Assembly: GCA_021613535.1 (NCBI GenBank)
Contig: CP075493.1
Coordinates: 3,596,001 to 3,660,000 of the forward strand
DNA length: 64,000 nt
Direction of reading: 5' to 3'
Source: Adineta vaga
Lineage: Eukaryota > Rotifera
Made by a program: the position numbers and the translations under genes. Position 1 is the stretch's first letter. Every line of letters begins with the position of its first letter. The notes beneath the pieces are model-generated. The model did not search any database, was not told the DNA's origin, and worked only from the letters and a program-made list of their open reading frames with translations. Shown here one piece after another: positions 48,862-61,278 of this stretch.

Positions 48862-51229
48862 TTAAGTACCAAAACGTTTTCGTTTTAATGCTGGTGGTAA
48901 ACACTGTTCAACAATGGATGGTAATAATTCCACAACGAATAATTGTGTTGAGGATAAGAGTGTTACATGTAAAAGATATTTAAATTGTTTACAAACATGA
49001 ATAGGTGAATTTGTTTGATTTGTATTATTGAAAATTTTTGTATAAGTTCCCGGCATTTTCTTTCCACGTTCAATAATACTTAAATATGTTGAATCAATAA
49101 CAAAAAGTTTCTCTTTTGTATCATAGAATAAATTAATAATTGGACTTCGTTCCGAAAACCATTGTAATGGCATTCGTTTTAAATATTTACGTGTCCAATC
49201 CGAATATTCATTCTGTTGAATATCATATTCAATAATCGATCGATCAGCATAAGCACATGCTAAACGATCATTAGCAAATGACATTGCTGTACATTGATAT
49301 GTTTCTTGTGGTAATTGTGCAAGAATATGATAGGTTGAATTGAGATAAATTGTTACATGTCCATAACGATCTGCTGTAGCGATATATTTTGATGAAACTT
49401 CAAAATGAAGTGTTGATGGCAAACAGGAAATAATTCGATTAAGTTTATAAGGTGTTAAAGAAAAACAATATAATTGACTACGAGAATTTAATGCAAATAA
49501 TGAAGATGATTGAAAACGTAACTGAAGAATATTCTTAATCGATGAAAATGATTGATCCATATTTTGTTCATCGGAATAGGTTTTAATTGGAATAACACTC
49601 AATTGTGATTGTGGATCTAAACCTAGAGACAAACAAATTTAATCAATTCAAAATTCGTCGTATGAATGAATTCAATTACCTTGAACAACATAAACATGTA
49701 AACCAATTGTATCACCCATTGCAATTGTTACTTGTTCATCCGTTTTCGTTTTCTTAATTGCCATTGCTACAGTATCAATTCGAGCTTGATGTGTCGTCTT
49801 AATTTGAACAAGATTTTTTGGTGCACGTTCGAGAATATCTTCTCCATTCTCATTCATACCACCTTCTTTTCCTATTGACCATAATTCAATATAATCTCGA
49901 TATGTAAAAAGAAAATAATTTCCTTTTTGATGAATTTTATTTCGATGTTGAGTAAAATTAAAACATTTTCGCCAGAGAACAGGTGGCTTGGAATTATCAC
50001 GAACAATATCATGAACAAGTAATCGTGCATCAAGACCACCAGATATTAACATTAATTTATTACTTAAATTATGTTCTTTATTACGTAGAGAAGCAAAACG
50101 TGATGGAATTAATGCTAATGAACGTACATCATGTGAATGAGAATGAATCGAGATTGTTTTAATCCATTGTTTTGTTGAATCAGTTGTTGGTAATGTTGTC
50201 GATGCTGTTGTTACTGTTGATTTTGGTGAAACAAGTTCGATACGAACGATAACAGAATCAACACCAGAACAGAATAATGTTTGTTCATCAGATGATAATG
50301 CCATACAAAGTACATCAGCACGATGGGTTTGAAATGATCTAAGAAATAAGAACAAATGAATTCAACATATGAAAAGTTAAGGATGGGTGTGGCAAATGAA
50401 TTCATGACATCCTAATCTAGATTATAGATCAAATTGATATTAATTTCATAACCTACCGAATTAATGTTCCATAGACAGCATCCCAAACACATGTTCGACC
50501 TGATGAATCACCACTAAAAACCGTATAATCATCGGTAACAGCTAAACACCAAATAATTGTATCTTTTTGTCCACGTCGATTCGATGTTGATGATAATTTT
50601 CCTACATTAATTTGTTGAATTGTACGTTTTTGTCTTGTTGAACATATATAAATTCGATTGATACTTCCAGCAACCAAAAAATCATCATCATTTGTATGCC
50701 ATGCTAATGAAACAATACGTGCAGCTTGTTTACATACCGACATAGCTAAAGAGAATTGACTAGCATCCTAAACAAATCGTATTCATAGATAAATCACATC
50801 TCAAATAAAGAAATGTTTTACTTCATCAAGTTGATAAACATTGACATGTCCAGTTTCTGTTCCTACAGCAATTCGTCGTGTTGCTTCATGTTTTGCAATA
50901 CTCCAAATTGCTCCACCAGCAGCATGACATGATGTTAAAATTTCAAATGTTATTGGATCATAGGCAATTAATTGACCATCTAAACCAGCTGTAATCAAAT
51001 ATTTATCTAACCAAATAATCAATTCAGGTGAATGTGATGCATTTCGAGGTTGAATGGTACGTTCAAGTGTAAATGAATCATGACTATTCCATAATTCTAT
51101 GGAATGATCAGAACGAAGAACTGCTAATAGATGATTTGGTGATGAACTATGTTGATGATGAGATAGACATAGAATTGATGAAAGACGTGGCTTATAGAGA
51201 TGAGTACGATGTACGAGAAAATCACACAT
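48862..51229 (-). CDS. UTP4: U3 small nucleolar RNA-associated protein 4 (cirhin), WD40
   Basis: Nucleolar WD40 protein of the t-UTP subcomplex, needed for 18S rRNA maturation and rDNA transcription. Four exons (51229-50822, 50767-50457, 50338-49680, 49622-48862) sum to 712 codons plus stop (human 686). The N-terminus MCDFLVHRTHLYKPRLSSIL follows the family pattern (human MGEFKVHRVRFF). WD repeats include LITAGLDGQLIAYDPITFEI, GGAIWSIAKHEATRRIAVGT and SGDSSGRTCVWDAVYGTLIR. The second propeller ends with the conserved PPALKRKRFGT (human KKKKFGT). First gene of the minus-strand run UTP4-SOD1-SSU72-QRICH1-like. Confidence 0.93.
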
Positions 51230-52458
51230 GTTTCCCTATTGATTGAAAGTTTTCTAAATCTGAGGATTTTAAACGAAACGAAAATATTTTACGTTAATGT
51301 ATATGTGTGTGTTTTGAACATTAAATCTGATTCGTCGTCAATATGTGAACCAATTGATGGGTTATGTACATTTCAATATTAAAAACTTCGATTTCATATT
51401 TTTAAATATGAAATAATTTTTTTGTTCTTAAATAAAATTTCTTTTTTCATATTTATATAGATGTCGTTAGATTTAAGAAAGATTATCTAGTCAAATAATT
51501 GGTCGCTTTCTTTTACCGATATCAATATGTTAATCTCGAATATCATTCATATCGGTTAAGTAAGAACAGAAAAGATTTACTTGTATTGTATCTTTGATCA
51601 ATAATAATAAATGGTTGTCATTTAGATCAAGTGTAAGGAACTATTTCTTGTACGCCCTTATCAATAAAACTGACATCCACTAACTCGATGAAATACTATT
51701 GGAATCAATACTAGCATTTGTTGACATGTGATGACGATAGTAGACCACCCACCTCGACTACAACTCATCGCTATATTCATTCATTTATTTATAGGTTTGA
51801 GTAATATAGACATCTGGAAAGATGATGAAAATACAAGCAGTGACATTCATCACGTTTATGGTTGAATCATATTGACATTTAGGAAATGATATCGATTATA
51901 CTTGTCACTCTAATTGAAATGAAGTCAAGCATTTATCAAATACGATTCGTGATCGTGTCGAACGACAAGTGTGATATTCTCTAGAGATAAATATTTTGTC
52001 AAAGAAAAAGCCAAGTTTGATATACGACAACCTACGTACTGATAAGACATTTCTGTCATAGTAAACACGTCCTCACATTCTTGACCTCGTATAACGAACA
52101 TAAACTTTTAGTATACGTCTGAGACATCTCATATTATCAACAGGAGGAAAATAGATATGTTCGTACAATTATTCAGCTTTATTACATTATTTATTGTATT
52201 TAATTTACATGCATACATATACACATTGCTATCGGTCAACGTAAGGGAAAAAGGTAACAAAAAAGGACGGACCTTATAAATACAAACAAAACGAAGAAAT
52301 CGAATATAGAAAAGAAAAATGTTTTATTTGTTAGGTTTCTATATATTTGTTTAAGGTTTGTTTTGTTTTCTCAAAAATTGTTTTTTTTATCAGTGTGAAG
52401 ATTATTTATATACGTGAAGAAGATATTATCACAGAAGATCTAGTTTTGCTCATATGAT
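51230..52458. other. Intergenic region UTP4 / ERG channel 3' end
   Basis: 1.2 kb of AT-rich DNA with no recognised exon. It holds the UTP4 promoter side and the 3' UTR of the ERG channel. Confidence 0.4.
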
Positions 52459-55400
52459 TTAGCTAATAGCTTTCAATGGTTCTGTTGAAACGACTGTCGG
52501 TGATGGAAATTGTCGTTGAAGAATCGAGAGAACAGAAGCAACATCTTCAGTTAATTTCGTTTCTAATATTGTTAATCGTCTAGAAAAATATTGATAAGAT
52601 ATTTTCTTCAATAACATAAGAAAAAAGATTGATTTACTTCGTCAATTCTTGTAGTCGATATTCGACACTTGATTGATAGGGATCAAATGTTGATGATTGA
52701 TTTGTCTAAAAGAAAATTGTTTTCGTCAAAAACAAAACCTTTTCAATCATTTTTTATGTTACAAACCATTGGAATTAATTCATCATTTACTGCTGTAAAT
52801 GACGAACGATGAAAAGCATTCAGTAATGATTGATTACCTAAAAAGAAAATTCTATCAAAATAAAGAATGTCTCGATGACATGAAAAATATACCATGAAGC
52901 ATCGATGCACCACTAAAAGATTTTTCTCGACGATCACGACGTCGTGCACCTATTGTACCAAATTCCAAATTAGCTGGAGTTATATCTTGACCAGCTAATT
53001 GTGGATTGAATTCAAGTATACCTTTGAAAGAAAATTCCAAATTTATTCAATATGATTAGTGTCTACATTAGACTTGTTTTTTTTTCTTATTTGGACAAAA
53101 CCAGCTGTTAAACAGGGTCGATTATCCTTTCGAAAGACATCAATTTTGGTCTCAGATGCTCAAATGATATTTCATATCGTCGATCGTATTTCATCTCATA
53201 AATAAATAATTATTCGCAAGTCAAACATACAATTAAATTAATGATCAATTAGCTAGCGATAAATAGCAAAAAATATTCAACAATCTAATAGCATTCATTA
53301 TAATTGCTTGATAAAAATTTCCTTCTAAGTACATTTATATTTTATTGTGAAGAGATATTGTTTGAAAAACAAAATCTACGTACAGTGACGTTGTTAGGGT
53401 TTTTTTAACGTGAGATGACTTTTAAGAATAACACTATGATAAGAACTTGTTTATTTTCTTTTCTTTCGAGACAAGTCTGATGAAGAATCGTTGTGTTAGC
53501 AAACTAGAGAAAAGGACAACTCTGTGATGTGCAAAAAATATAGGCAGTCATATCAGCGAAGAAGGAAAAATGCAGTAAACAAACTCTTGTTTTCTGCCTC
53601 TTCTTTTACGCCTCTTACTCAGGTCATTCACGTCATACGCTCGGTATCGGCTGACTAACGTATGAATGTCGATCTTTTTTTCCCTTCGATGTACGAAGAT
53701 ATCTCTCTATATATAAGGAGTGGTGTAAAGGAATGTGTGCATGTTTGTTCGCCTTTTCATCGGAGACAAGATAACGTTTCCCCCTGTGTCTACGATGTAC
53801 TGTTCATGGAAAGATATTTTTGGATACACGACCGAGAATAAGAAAGCGCAATAATGTTTCTATTCTTCATAATTTTTTCCAGATTTTCTCATTTCAACGT
53901 ATCCTATTTGCAACTGTATAGATCAAACTAATGGCAGATACACAACAACAATCCGCAGTTGTTTCTGATGTCCATACAGAAGTGAAAGAAACTAATACAC
54001 AAGGTAAATCATTTGTTCTCTGATGTTATAATCTAACTGATTTACAAATTATGATTGTTTTCAATAGATCAAAATGTCGAACAAAAAGGTAGCAAAGGAT
54101 CAAATTTTCATATTATATATGTTTATCTATTCGTATTTAAAAGGTGCCGAAGTGAAAGCTGCAGCAAGTGAAGTTGTTGATGCAACAAAAGAGAAAGCTG
54201 CTGAAGTGAAAGATGCAGTACAAACAGCAGCTGATGATGTAAAACCTGTCGTTAATGATGCGAAAGAAGTTGGTATGTATTTTCTTCTTTTTACTTTGAA
54301 TTATTCAATTAATTAACGGAGTAAAAGTTTTAGTAGGAGAGCATATACTTATTTATTTAGACGAACATTGACTTTCCATAGAAAGAACAAGGGAAAAAAC
54401 CAATTTATTAATAACCCAAGGGAGAGTTAGTTTTTCATCCGAAACGTCTCTGAAGAAGAATGTTTATTTTCTTAGATATGATTACAACCTAGAATTTATC
54501 ACTATATAAAATTTTTGTTATCTATTTTTAGGTGCTCAACTTGTTGGTGAAGCAAAAGATGCAGTAGAGAAAAAGGTTGACGAAGCAAAAGAAGCTGGTG
54601 CACAATTAGCCAATGATGTATCACAAAAAACTGAAGAAGTTAAACAAGTTGCCCAAGAAAAAGTCGATCAAGCGAAAGAAACAGGAGCTCAATTAGCAGA
54701 TGATGCAGCAAACAAAGCAGAAGAAGCAAAAACTACGATTGTTGAAACAGCAATTCATGCAAAAGATGTTGCAGTTGAAAAAGCTCAAGAACTTGGACAT
54801 GCTGTTAGTATTCAACTCAAGTTTTTTATCTCGGAGATTCATTCCTTTCTTTTAGGTTGCCGAATCCGTACAAGCCGTTCCTTCAGCTGTAGCTGGTGCT
54901 GCTAACTTAGTAGGCGAACAACTTGCAGCTGCTGGACAATGGGTAAGTTTCTCTATAAGAGAAAGGATTCTTTGAATTTGAACAAAATTTTTTCTAGACT
55001 GCAGAAAAAGCAACTGAAGTCGGATCAGCTGTTGTTCATTCAGCAGAAGAAGCATTACAAAGGTACTCTTTTTTAATCAGGAAGTTTTCTCGTTAAATGT
55101 AGATGTTTATTTAGTCTTGCTGGATTAGCGACGGCTGCGAAAGACAAAGGTAAACTTTAGTATACCGTTAAAATAGAAGAAAACTCTTAGTTTCTATTTG
55201 ATCTGCAGTGACTGAAGTAGTTAGTCAAGCTATAGATAAAGGTAGATATATCATTTTATTCTAACGTGTCAATGCTTAAATTTTTGTCTATTTCACAGGT
55301 ACTGAACTGGAAGAGCAAGCAGCAGAAAACGTTGAAGACGCAAAAGATAAAGCTAGTGAATTAGCTGCTGATGCCAAAGAAAAAGGCGAAGGTCAGTATT

Positions 55401-58400
55401 CTTATTTGAGATAATAAATGATCTTATTTTCTAATCTAATACGAATAGAAGTGAAAAAGAATGTGGAAGAAAAAGGTAGAATTTATTTATAGATTTGAAT
55501 TATTTCTAATTTCGAATATTTAGCTGGTGAATTGAAAGATCAAGCTGCGGAAAAAGTCGATGAAGCAAAAGATAAAGCAAGTGAATTGACGGCTGATGTC
55601 AAAGCTAAAGGCGAAGGTAATTTAAACGACATAAAGTTTTCGAAATGTTCTGAAATTATTGTTTCTATGTAGAAGTAAAGAATGACGCTGAACAAAAAGG
55701 TTTGATCATTAATTTAGAAAATCATTTGCATCGATTTCAATCTTTTAGTTGATGAATTAAAAGACAAAGCTTCGGAGAAGATTGATGATGCAAAAACTAA
55801 AGCTGAAGGTATTTCATTTTGTTTTTATCTCGTAAACTGAACTTAATAATTATTTCTCTCTGAATAGAAGTCAAACAAGATGTTCAAGAAAAAGGTATAA
55901 TGCTGCAGTTTTGTTTTGAAAATAGAATTATGTTGTTCATTTAGCTGGAGAAGTGAAAGACAAAGCTGTTGAACTAGCAGCTGATGCAAAAGCTGCAGGT
56001 CAAGGTAAAAATCATCAATAATTTTCAAAGGAAACCAGTTTAAAATTTCTATTATTAGAAGTGAAACAAGAAGTTGAACAAAAAGGTTTGTTCTTTTTTC
56101 TAAATTGATTTTCGAATGAAAACTTTCATTCTTTTAGCTGGTGAATTAAAAGATAAAGTTTCCGAAAAAGTTGATGAAGTGAAAGACAAAGCTGGTGAAG
56201 TTGCTGCTGATGTCAAAGCAGTAGGTCAAGGTAAAAGACGTTTTGTTTTGTAAAGGAAAACATTAACTATTTGCAAATTTATTTATTAGAAGTTAAACAA
56301 GAAGCTGAACAGAAAGGTTTTCTATTTCGTATTAGAATCTTTGTTCAATTAGAAATTTATTATTCTAGCTGATGAATTAAAAGATAAAGCTTCAGAGAAA
56401 GTTGAAGAAGCAAAAGACAAAGCAGGTGAATTAGCTACTGATGCTAAGGCGAAAGGGGAAGGTAAATAACATCTATATCTGTCGAGAAGAGATCATGATC
56501 TTGATATTTTTAGAAGTAAAAGAAAATGCTGAACAGAAAGGTTTGATTATTAACGAATGTAAGACATATTTTGAATAATTTTAAATATTCTAGTTGATGA
56601 AGTAAAAGACAAAGCTAATGAAGTCGCTGCCGATGTAAAACAAGCAGGCAAAGGTAACGAACATAATTCTTGATGAAAATGAATATTTGAATAGTATTTC
56701 TCTAATAGAAGTCAAAGCTGATCTTCAACAAAAAAGTAAATAAATTGAAATTATATTTTATATTTCATTCAACTATTCTCGTTTCGTTTTTAGCCGAAGA
56801 ACTTCCACCGAATAGTGACGCATGCAATTCACCAACGGACACGTTTGCGTTGTGACAGAACCAACCGATCAAACTGTACCTGCTAACACGACCGAAAGGA
56901 AATAAATATCAACAGATACAAAAATATATCCTCATCTGTTTTGACAGCCTTTCTTTCGTTTATCAACGTTGTGTATACATTATCCTTTCTTGCTGTGTGT
57001 GTGGGCATTTATTTATTTAACCTATAGTGTTGCTTTCAACTAATATTGAGACACTAGCGCATACACTTTACGAAATAAATTCTAATACTAACAATACTCA
57101 TCAAATTGAAACTATCATTTTACGTTTCCTGAAAATCTTATTAAAACATACAAATCTATTTTACCTGTTCCACTAGGATATTCATCGAAATACGATTGAT
57201 GTGGAGCCATTATAGATATATTATCATCTTCAGTTCGATTACAGGATGCACCTGAGAGAGAATAAATATTTTCATCAGTAAGAAATTCTTTCATTCAATC
57301 AATTCTTCTTACTTCCTCGACATTGTTGTGAATTTGGAAAATATTTTGATCGACATTCATTCGATTTTGTAACAAGATCTTCCTTTTAAAAACAAATAAA
57401 TCATCGCTACAGATAGATCAGTATCAAAATGAAAACAAAACTATATACATCACGTAAAGTCAGTGTAATTTTTAAATTCTGACAAAAACTTTGTGCAAAT
57501 TCCGGATACATATCAATCACTTCCAGTAAATCTTCTCGTAAGATTTTATGCAAATCACAATAAGTTAATGCACGAACATTAAACGCAGATTTGCCTGGTT
57601 CACTGTATAGCAGTGGATTCTCTCCAAGAATATCGTCTTTACCTAATGGAACAGAAAGAGAAATCATCGAAAGGCGTTCTTTTTTTATAGGTACATACTA
57701 AGAATAGCGACAACATTATCATCTTTCAAGATTTCTATAGATCCACGTGAAATAAAATAAATTGATGTTAAGATATCTCCTCGATGTGTTATGATATCAC
57801 CGGGTGGTGCATGTGTTGTCTTAAGTTTCATTGAAAATGTACGCAAACAACCGTCACTTGCATCTATGAAAAAAAAGCATTTAAAAGAAAAGAAAATTTT
57901 CTCTCAAACCTTTAAATGCTGCACAATTTTGCAACAATTGACTGTTTAAATGTAAGCAAATGTCTGCTTGTAAACATTCGGGAAAACCTTTCAAGACCAT
58001 ATTCATATCAATACCACTAGAATTTCAAAATAAAATGAAATTCGAAAGTAAATATATTGTATTTACTTTGTATAATTCCATGCGTGATTGAAATAATCTT
58101 CTAAACGTTGTCGAAGTGGATTTGGTATTTGATGAAAACGAATAAATTCTTTCACTCTATATGGAAACGATAAATTCATTTATAGACATCAATCTTTTCT
58201 TTGTTTATACCGTAACATTTGGATTTGATAACGTGCAGTACCCGAATATAATCTTTGAATAATAGCACTAACATTACCAAAAATACTGGCATACATCAAA
58301 GCTAAAAGAGAAGATAAATAGAAATTACGTGACGATTAATAGAACATAATTTGCAGGATATATCATATGGACATAAAAGCAAAATCAATCACATGCAGTT

Positions 58401-61278
58401 ATAATTTAAAAGCAATATTATACACTCTGTCTTTCTCACATCCGATTAACATAACAAAAATGGAAAAGACCTTTTCCATATTTGTATTCGGACTAACCTA
58501 AAAGAAAAGTAAATCGAATGAGAATTGTTTCGTTTGTTTTCTAATCTCTTACATTGCCAAAACCAACTGATGTAAGTGATGAAAATGTAAAATAAAGAGC
58601 AGTTATATATCTGGAACGAAGATTAGGTCCACCAATACATGAATTCGGATCAATTCGTGTTGATATTGTATCATTCGCAGATGAAAGTAATGAACAGTTA
58701 TATAATTGACCGGATGTGCGTGCTAATTCATCAAGCCATGTAATACGTAATCCTACAAAGAAGAAACGAAGCGAACACAAAACGACAACACAACATTGAC
58801 GACAACAGTGAGAGACGAAGACAATGAATCGAACGGAAACAAAACAAAAACAATTGAGAACTCACATCCTACGAGCATAATTATAATTGAAAAGCCCTTT
58901 TCACTATTAGTATTTGGACTAGAGAGAAGAGAGAAAGATTGCTAAGAAAGGAAAATTTTCGTTCGAAAATAATCGAGCTAACCTCACGTTACCAAAACCG
59001 ACTGATGTTAGAGAAGAAAAAGTAAAATAAAGAGCAGTAATATATTTGGATGTTTTCGTTGGACCAGATGTTGCATCTGAATCATCATAATACTGATGTG
59101 TATGATTAGCTAATTCAGCTAACCATCCAATAACTCTTTCAGTACCTAATGAAATTAAAAGGGAATATCTTCGCTCGAAAATATAATCAAATGAAATCTT
59201 TTCTTTTATCGTCTTATAATTGATTAGGATAAATTGATTCTATTTACCATTATTATTTCGTTCAAGACGACCAATTGCATACCATATACAAGCAAGCCAA
59301 TGTGCAATAAGTGCAAATGTAGCAGTTAATAAAATTAACACTCCAATACCATATTCGGAATAACGATCTAATTTTCTTGCAATACGTACTAATCGTAATA
59401 AACGTGCTGTTTTCAATAAACCCATTAAGACTGTTGATTCTCCGCCACCTTGTGTTTGTACAAATGAAAATAAAATATCGAAAGGTATAGCTGCTGTTAC
59501 ATCAATCAGAAACCATCCTTTAAGATAGTGTTTAGCAATTTTACTTGCACGTGTTACTAATTCTTCATTACGTTCAACATATGTCGTACGTAAATTAACT
59601 AATAAATCAATAATAAACATAACATCAACAATAAGTTCGATAACATTCAAGGCACGTGATGGTCGTGAACGTTGTTTATTCGGTCCATCTTCATGCATCA
59701 GAAAAGCTGCAATATATGGTGTAACAATAGCTGTATAGATTACAAGTAATAATATAAACCAATCCCATGCTGCTTTAATTGGCGAATAATGAAATATAAT
59801 TGTACGTGGAATACGACGACTATCCGGTAGACGAAAATCAGGTGCAACATCTTCACCTAAGGATAAAATCTGGGCAATATGATGCGGAATATTTGGTAGA
59901 AATGATCGATTTGTTTTGTTCGATTCTTTGGTTTCTTTTTTAATAACAGTTTCTAAATACAAACAAAGTCAATTTATGAGAATAAAAATTCCATTTAAAA
60001 ACAATGTCTTTTACCAGCGATATTACTTATACTTTGCGATTTATTTCTCATTAAATCAGCATCAGTATTATTATTATTCCATGGATTACCCTCTGGTTTT
60101 AATAAATTATTCGAACTTATTGAAGATTGTTGACTAATTTTATAATCCAATGGAAAAGTTTTTGCTGGCGGAGAATTTATTTCATCCAAATGAATCATTG
60201 TTGTCGTTTTATGATTTAAAGCTATTCAAAAATACACAACAAATGAAAATTTAATGGAAAAAAATGAATATATTTAGATTATCTGAATGATATTTAATTA
60301 AAACAGATGTAGAACATATATATTTAATTATTATCGAATATTCAACAATGATGAAATGAATCTTATCTATAAATTACTCGATAATTTAATTAACGCTCAA
60401 ATGTTCTCTCTTAAAAGAATGAGATGGATAACATCATTCATTACCTATATAACCTGGTGTCTCAATGGAAACAATTGGCGTTTCAGATTGATTTCCATCT
60501 TCAAATGAAAAATTCTTGTTCTGTGATGGTCGACGTTTTCCTAATGGATTTAACATATCTAACCATGAACGTTTACGAATTCCATCTAGAACAATCGATT
60601 AGAATGGCTCAATCAATAGAGAATATTTTCTCTACGTACTTGTTGGACTAATTGAGTACTCGTGAATTTTTGCTAGAAGGTTATATCATATGGAATATAT
60701 TGACCTTTAGTGTGAGAAAAAAAAGAAGTCTAAATTGATACATACGTATTCGTCGTGGACGATTCTGATCGATATTTTCAGTAAATTCTAAGATGAATAG
60801 AATAATATCGCATAATTCATTTTTCACCGGTGCAATTAAAACTGAACAACGAAATCTTGTACCTAAATACAAATAATCTAATGAAAACTCAAAGTATTAT
60901 ACGAAAGAAATTTACCAATATTTCGATATAAAACTATTTCCACTTCTTTTTCATCACTTCCATGTAATGCATGACGAATTTGTTTAATCGATTTTTCGCT
61001 TGTTTCAATTCCGTATAAAAATTCACATGTACAGGGCTTTTGAATAATATCTGAACGTGAATAACCAGTTAGTTCGCAAAAAGCATCATTACAATAAATT
61101 ATCGGTTTATTAGCCAATTGAGCATTGGATATAAGAAACCGTCGATCTAATTAAGACGAAAATATGTTTATGTCCTATTAATAATGAAAATATTCATACT
61201 TTGTGAGTCAAATTTACGTATAATTGTATCAATAAATGTATTTTGAGGAGCCGACACATGACCCCGTTTCATCGGCAT
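52459..61278 (-). CDS. ERG-type voltage-gated potassium channel (KCNH2/6/7 family) with duplicated pore exons
   Basis: Exons: 61278-61200, 61146-60916, 60862-60746, 60585-60445, 60221-60015, 59952-59248, then EITHER A (59145-58983, 58918-58866) OR B (58752-58553, 58497-58440), then 58301-58211, 58156-58067, 58016-57910, 57863-57699, 57642-57449, 57382-57313, 57251-57165, 53021-52893, 52837-52767, 52705-52638, 52579-52459. Totals are 962 (A) or 976 (B) codons plus stop, both in frame. Parts: PAS cap [33 protein letters not shown]1-S5 ([21 protein letters not shown]4 [20 protein letters not shown]), filter SVGFGNVSPN, S6 to C-linker ([20 protein letters not shown]), cyclic-nucleotide-binding homology domain ([20 protein letters not shown]) and C-terminal coiled coil ([20 protein letters not shown]). 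Family role: rapid delayed-rectifier current. Confidence 0.93.
53931..56855 (+). CDS. LEA (late embryogenesis abundant) group-3-like protein, 23-exon modular gene
   Basis: Hydrophilic desiccation-protectant protein. Exons: 53931-54003, 54068-54088, 54144-54272, 54532-54803, 54856-54942, 54998-55062, 55115-55149, 55209-55241, 55299-55391, 55449-55475, 55524-55616, 55673-55699, 55749-55808, 55868-55894, 55945-56004, 56059-56085, 56138-56230, 56290-56316, 56369-56461, 56514-56540, 56594-56653, 56709-56735, 56794-56855. Sum: 505 codons plus stop. The sequence is Ala/Lys/Glu/Asp-rich with the 11-mer-like pattern of group 3 LEA ([34 protein letters not shown]). No signal peptide ([18 protein letters not shown]), so probably cytosolic. 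One central segment is less charged ([20 protein letters not shown]). The gene lies entirely inside an ERG-channel intron on the opposite strand. An acceptor CTGTATAG ends 9 nt before the ATG. Confidence 0.92.
55299..56735 (+). repeat. Tandem exon-pair array in the LEA gene (7 long + 7 micro exons)
   Basis: Seven repeats of [long exon, short intron, 27-nt exon, short intron], period about 150-235 bp. Long exons are 93, 93, 60, 60, 93, 93 and 60 nt; every microexon is exactly 27 nt and encodes a nonapeptide of the form EVKxxxxxK. All are symmetric phase 1-1. Introns are about 45-60 bp and diverged in sequence. Confidence 0.9.
58440..58752 (-). other. Alternative pore cassette B of the ERG channel
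   Basis: Two exons. The pore exon (58752-58553, 200 nt) encodes a longer, Cys-containing turret ([20 protein letters not shown], then [21 protein letters not shown]). The S6-start exon (58497-58440, 58 nt) encodes [19 protein letters not shown]. The internal join is AAT/GTAAGA in phase 0, unlike cassette A. It enters and exits in the same phases as A (1 and 1). It has two turret sequons (NCS, NDT). Confidence 0.85.
58866..59145 (-). other. Alternative pore cassette A of the ERG channel
   Basis: Two exons. The pore exon (59145-58983, 163 nt) encodes a 54-residue turret/pore helix/filter ([20 protein letters not shown], then [20 protein letters not shown]). The S6-start exon (58918-58866, 53 nt) encodes [18 protein letters not shown]. 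The join uses donor AG/GTTAGC in phase 2. It exits in phase 1 into the common exon at 58301. The turret has one N-glycosylation sequon (NHT). Confidence 0.85.

Larger units (their letters stand above)
53022..57164 (-). other. 4.1-kb ERG-channel intron hosting the antisense LEA gene
   Basis: The exon ending 57165 (phase 1, GGA ACA G) joins the exon starting 53021 (GT ATA CTT). The whole reading frame closes only with this join. The intron is more than tenfold longer than its neighbours and contains the complete LEA gene plus about 0.9 kb of upstream flank. Confidence 0.85.
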
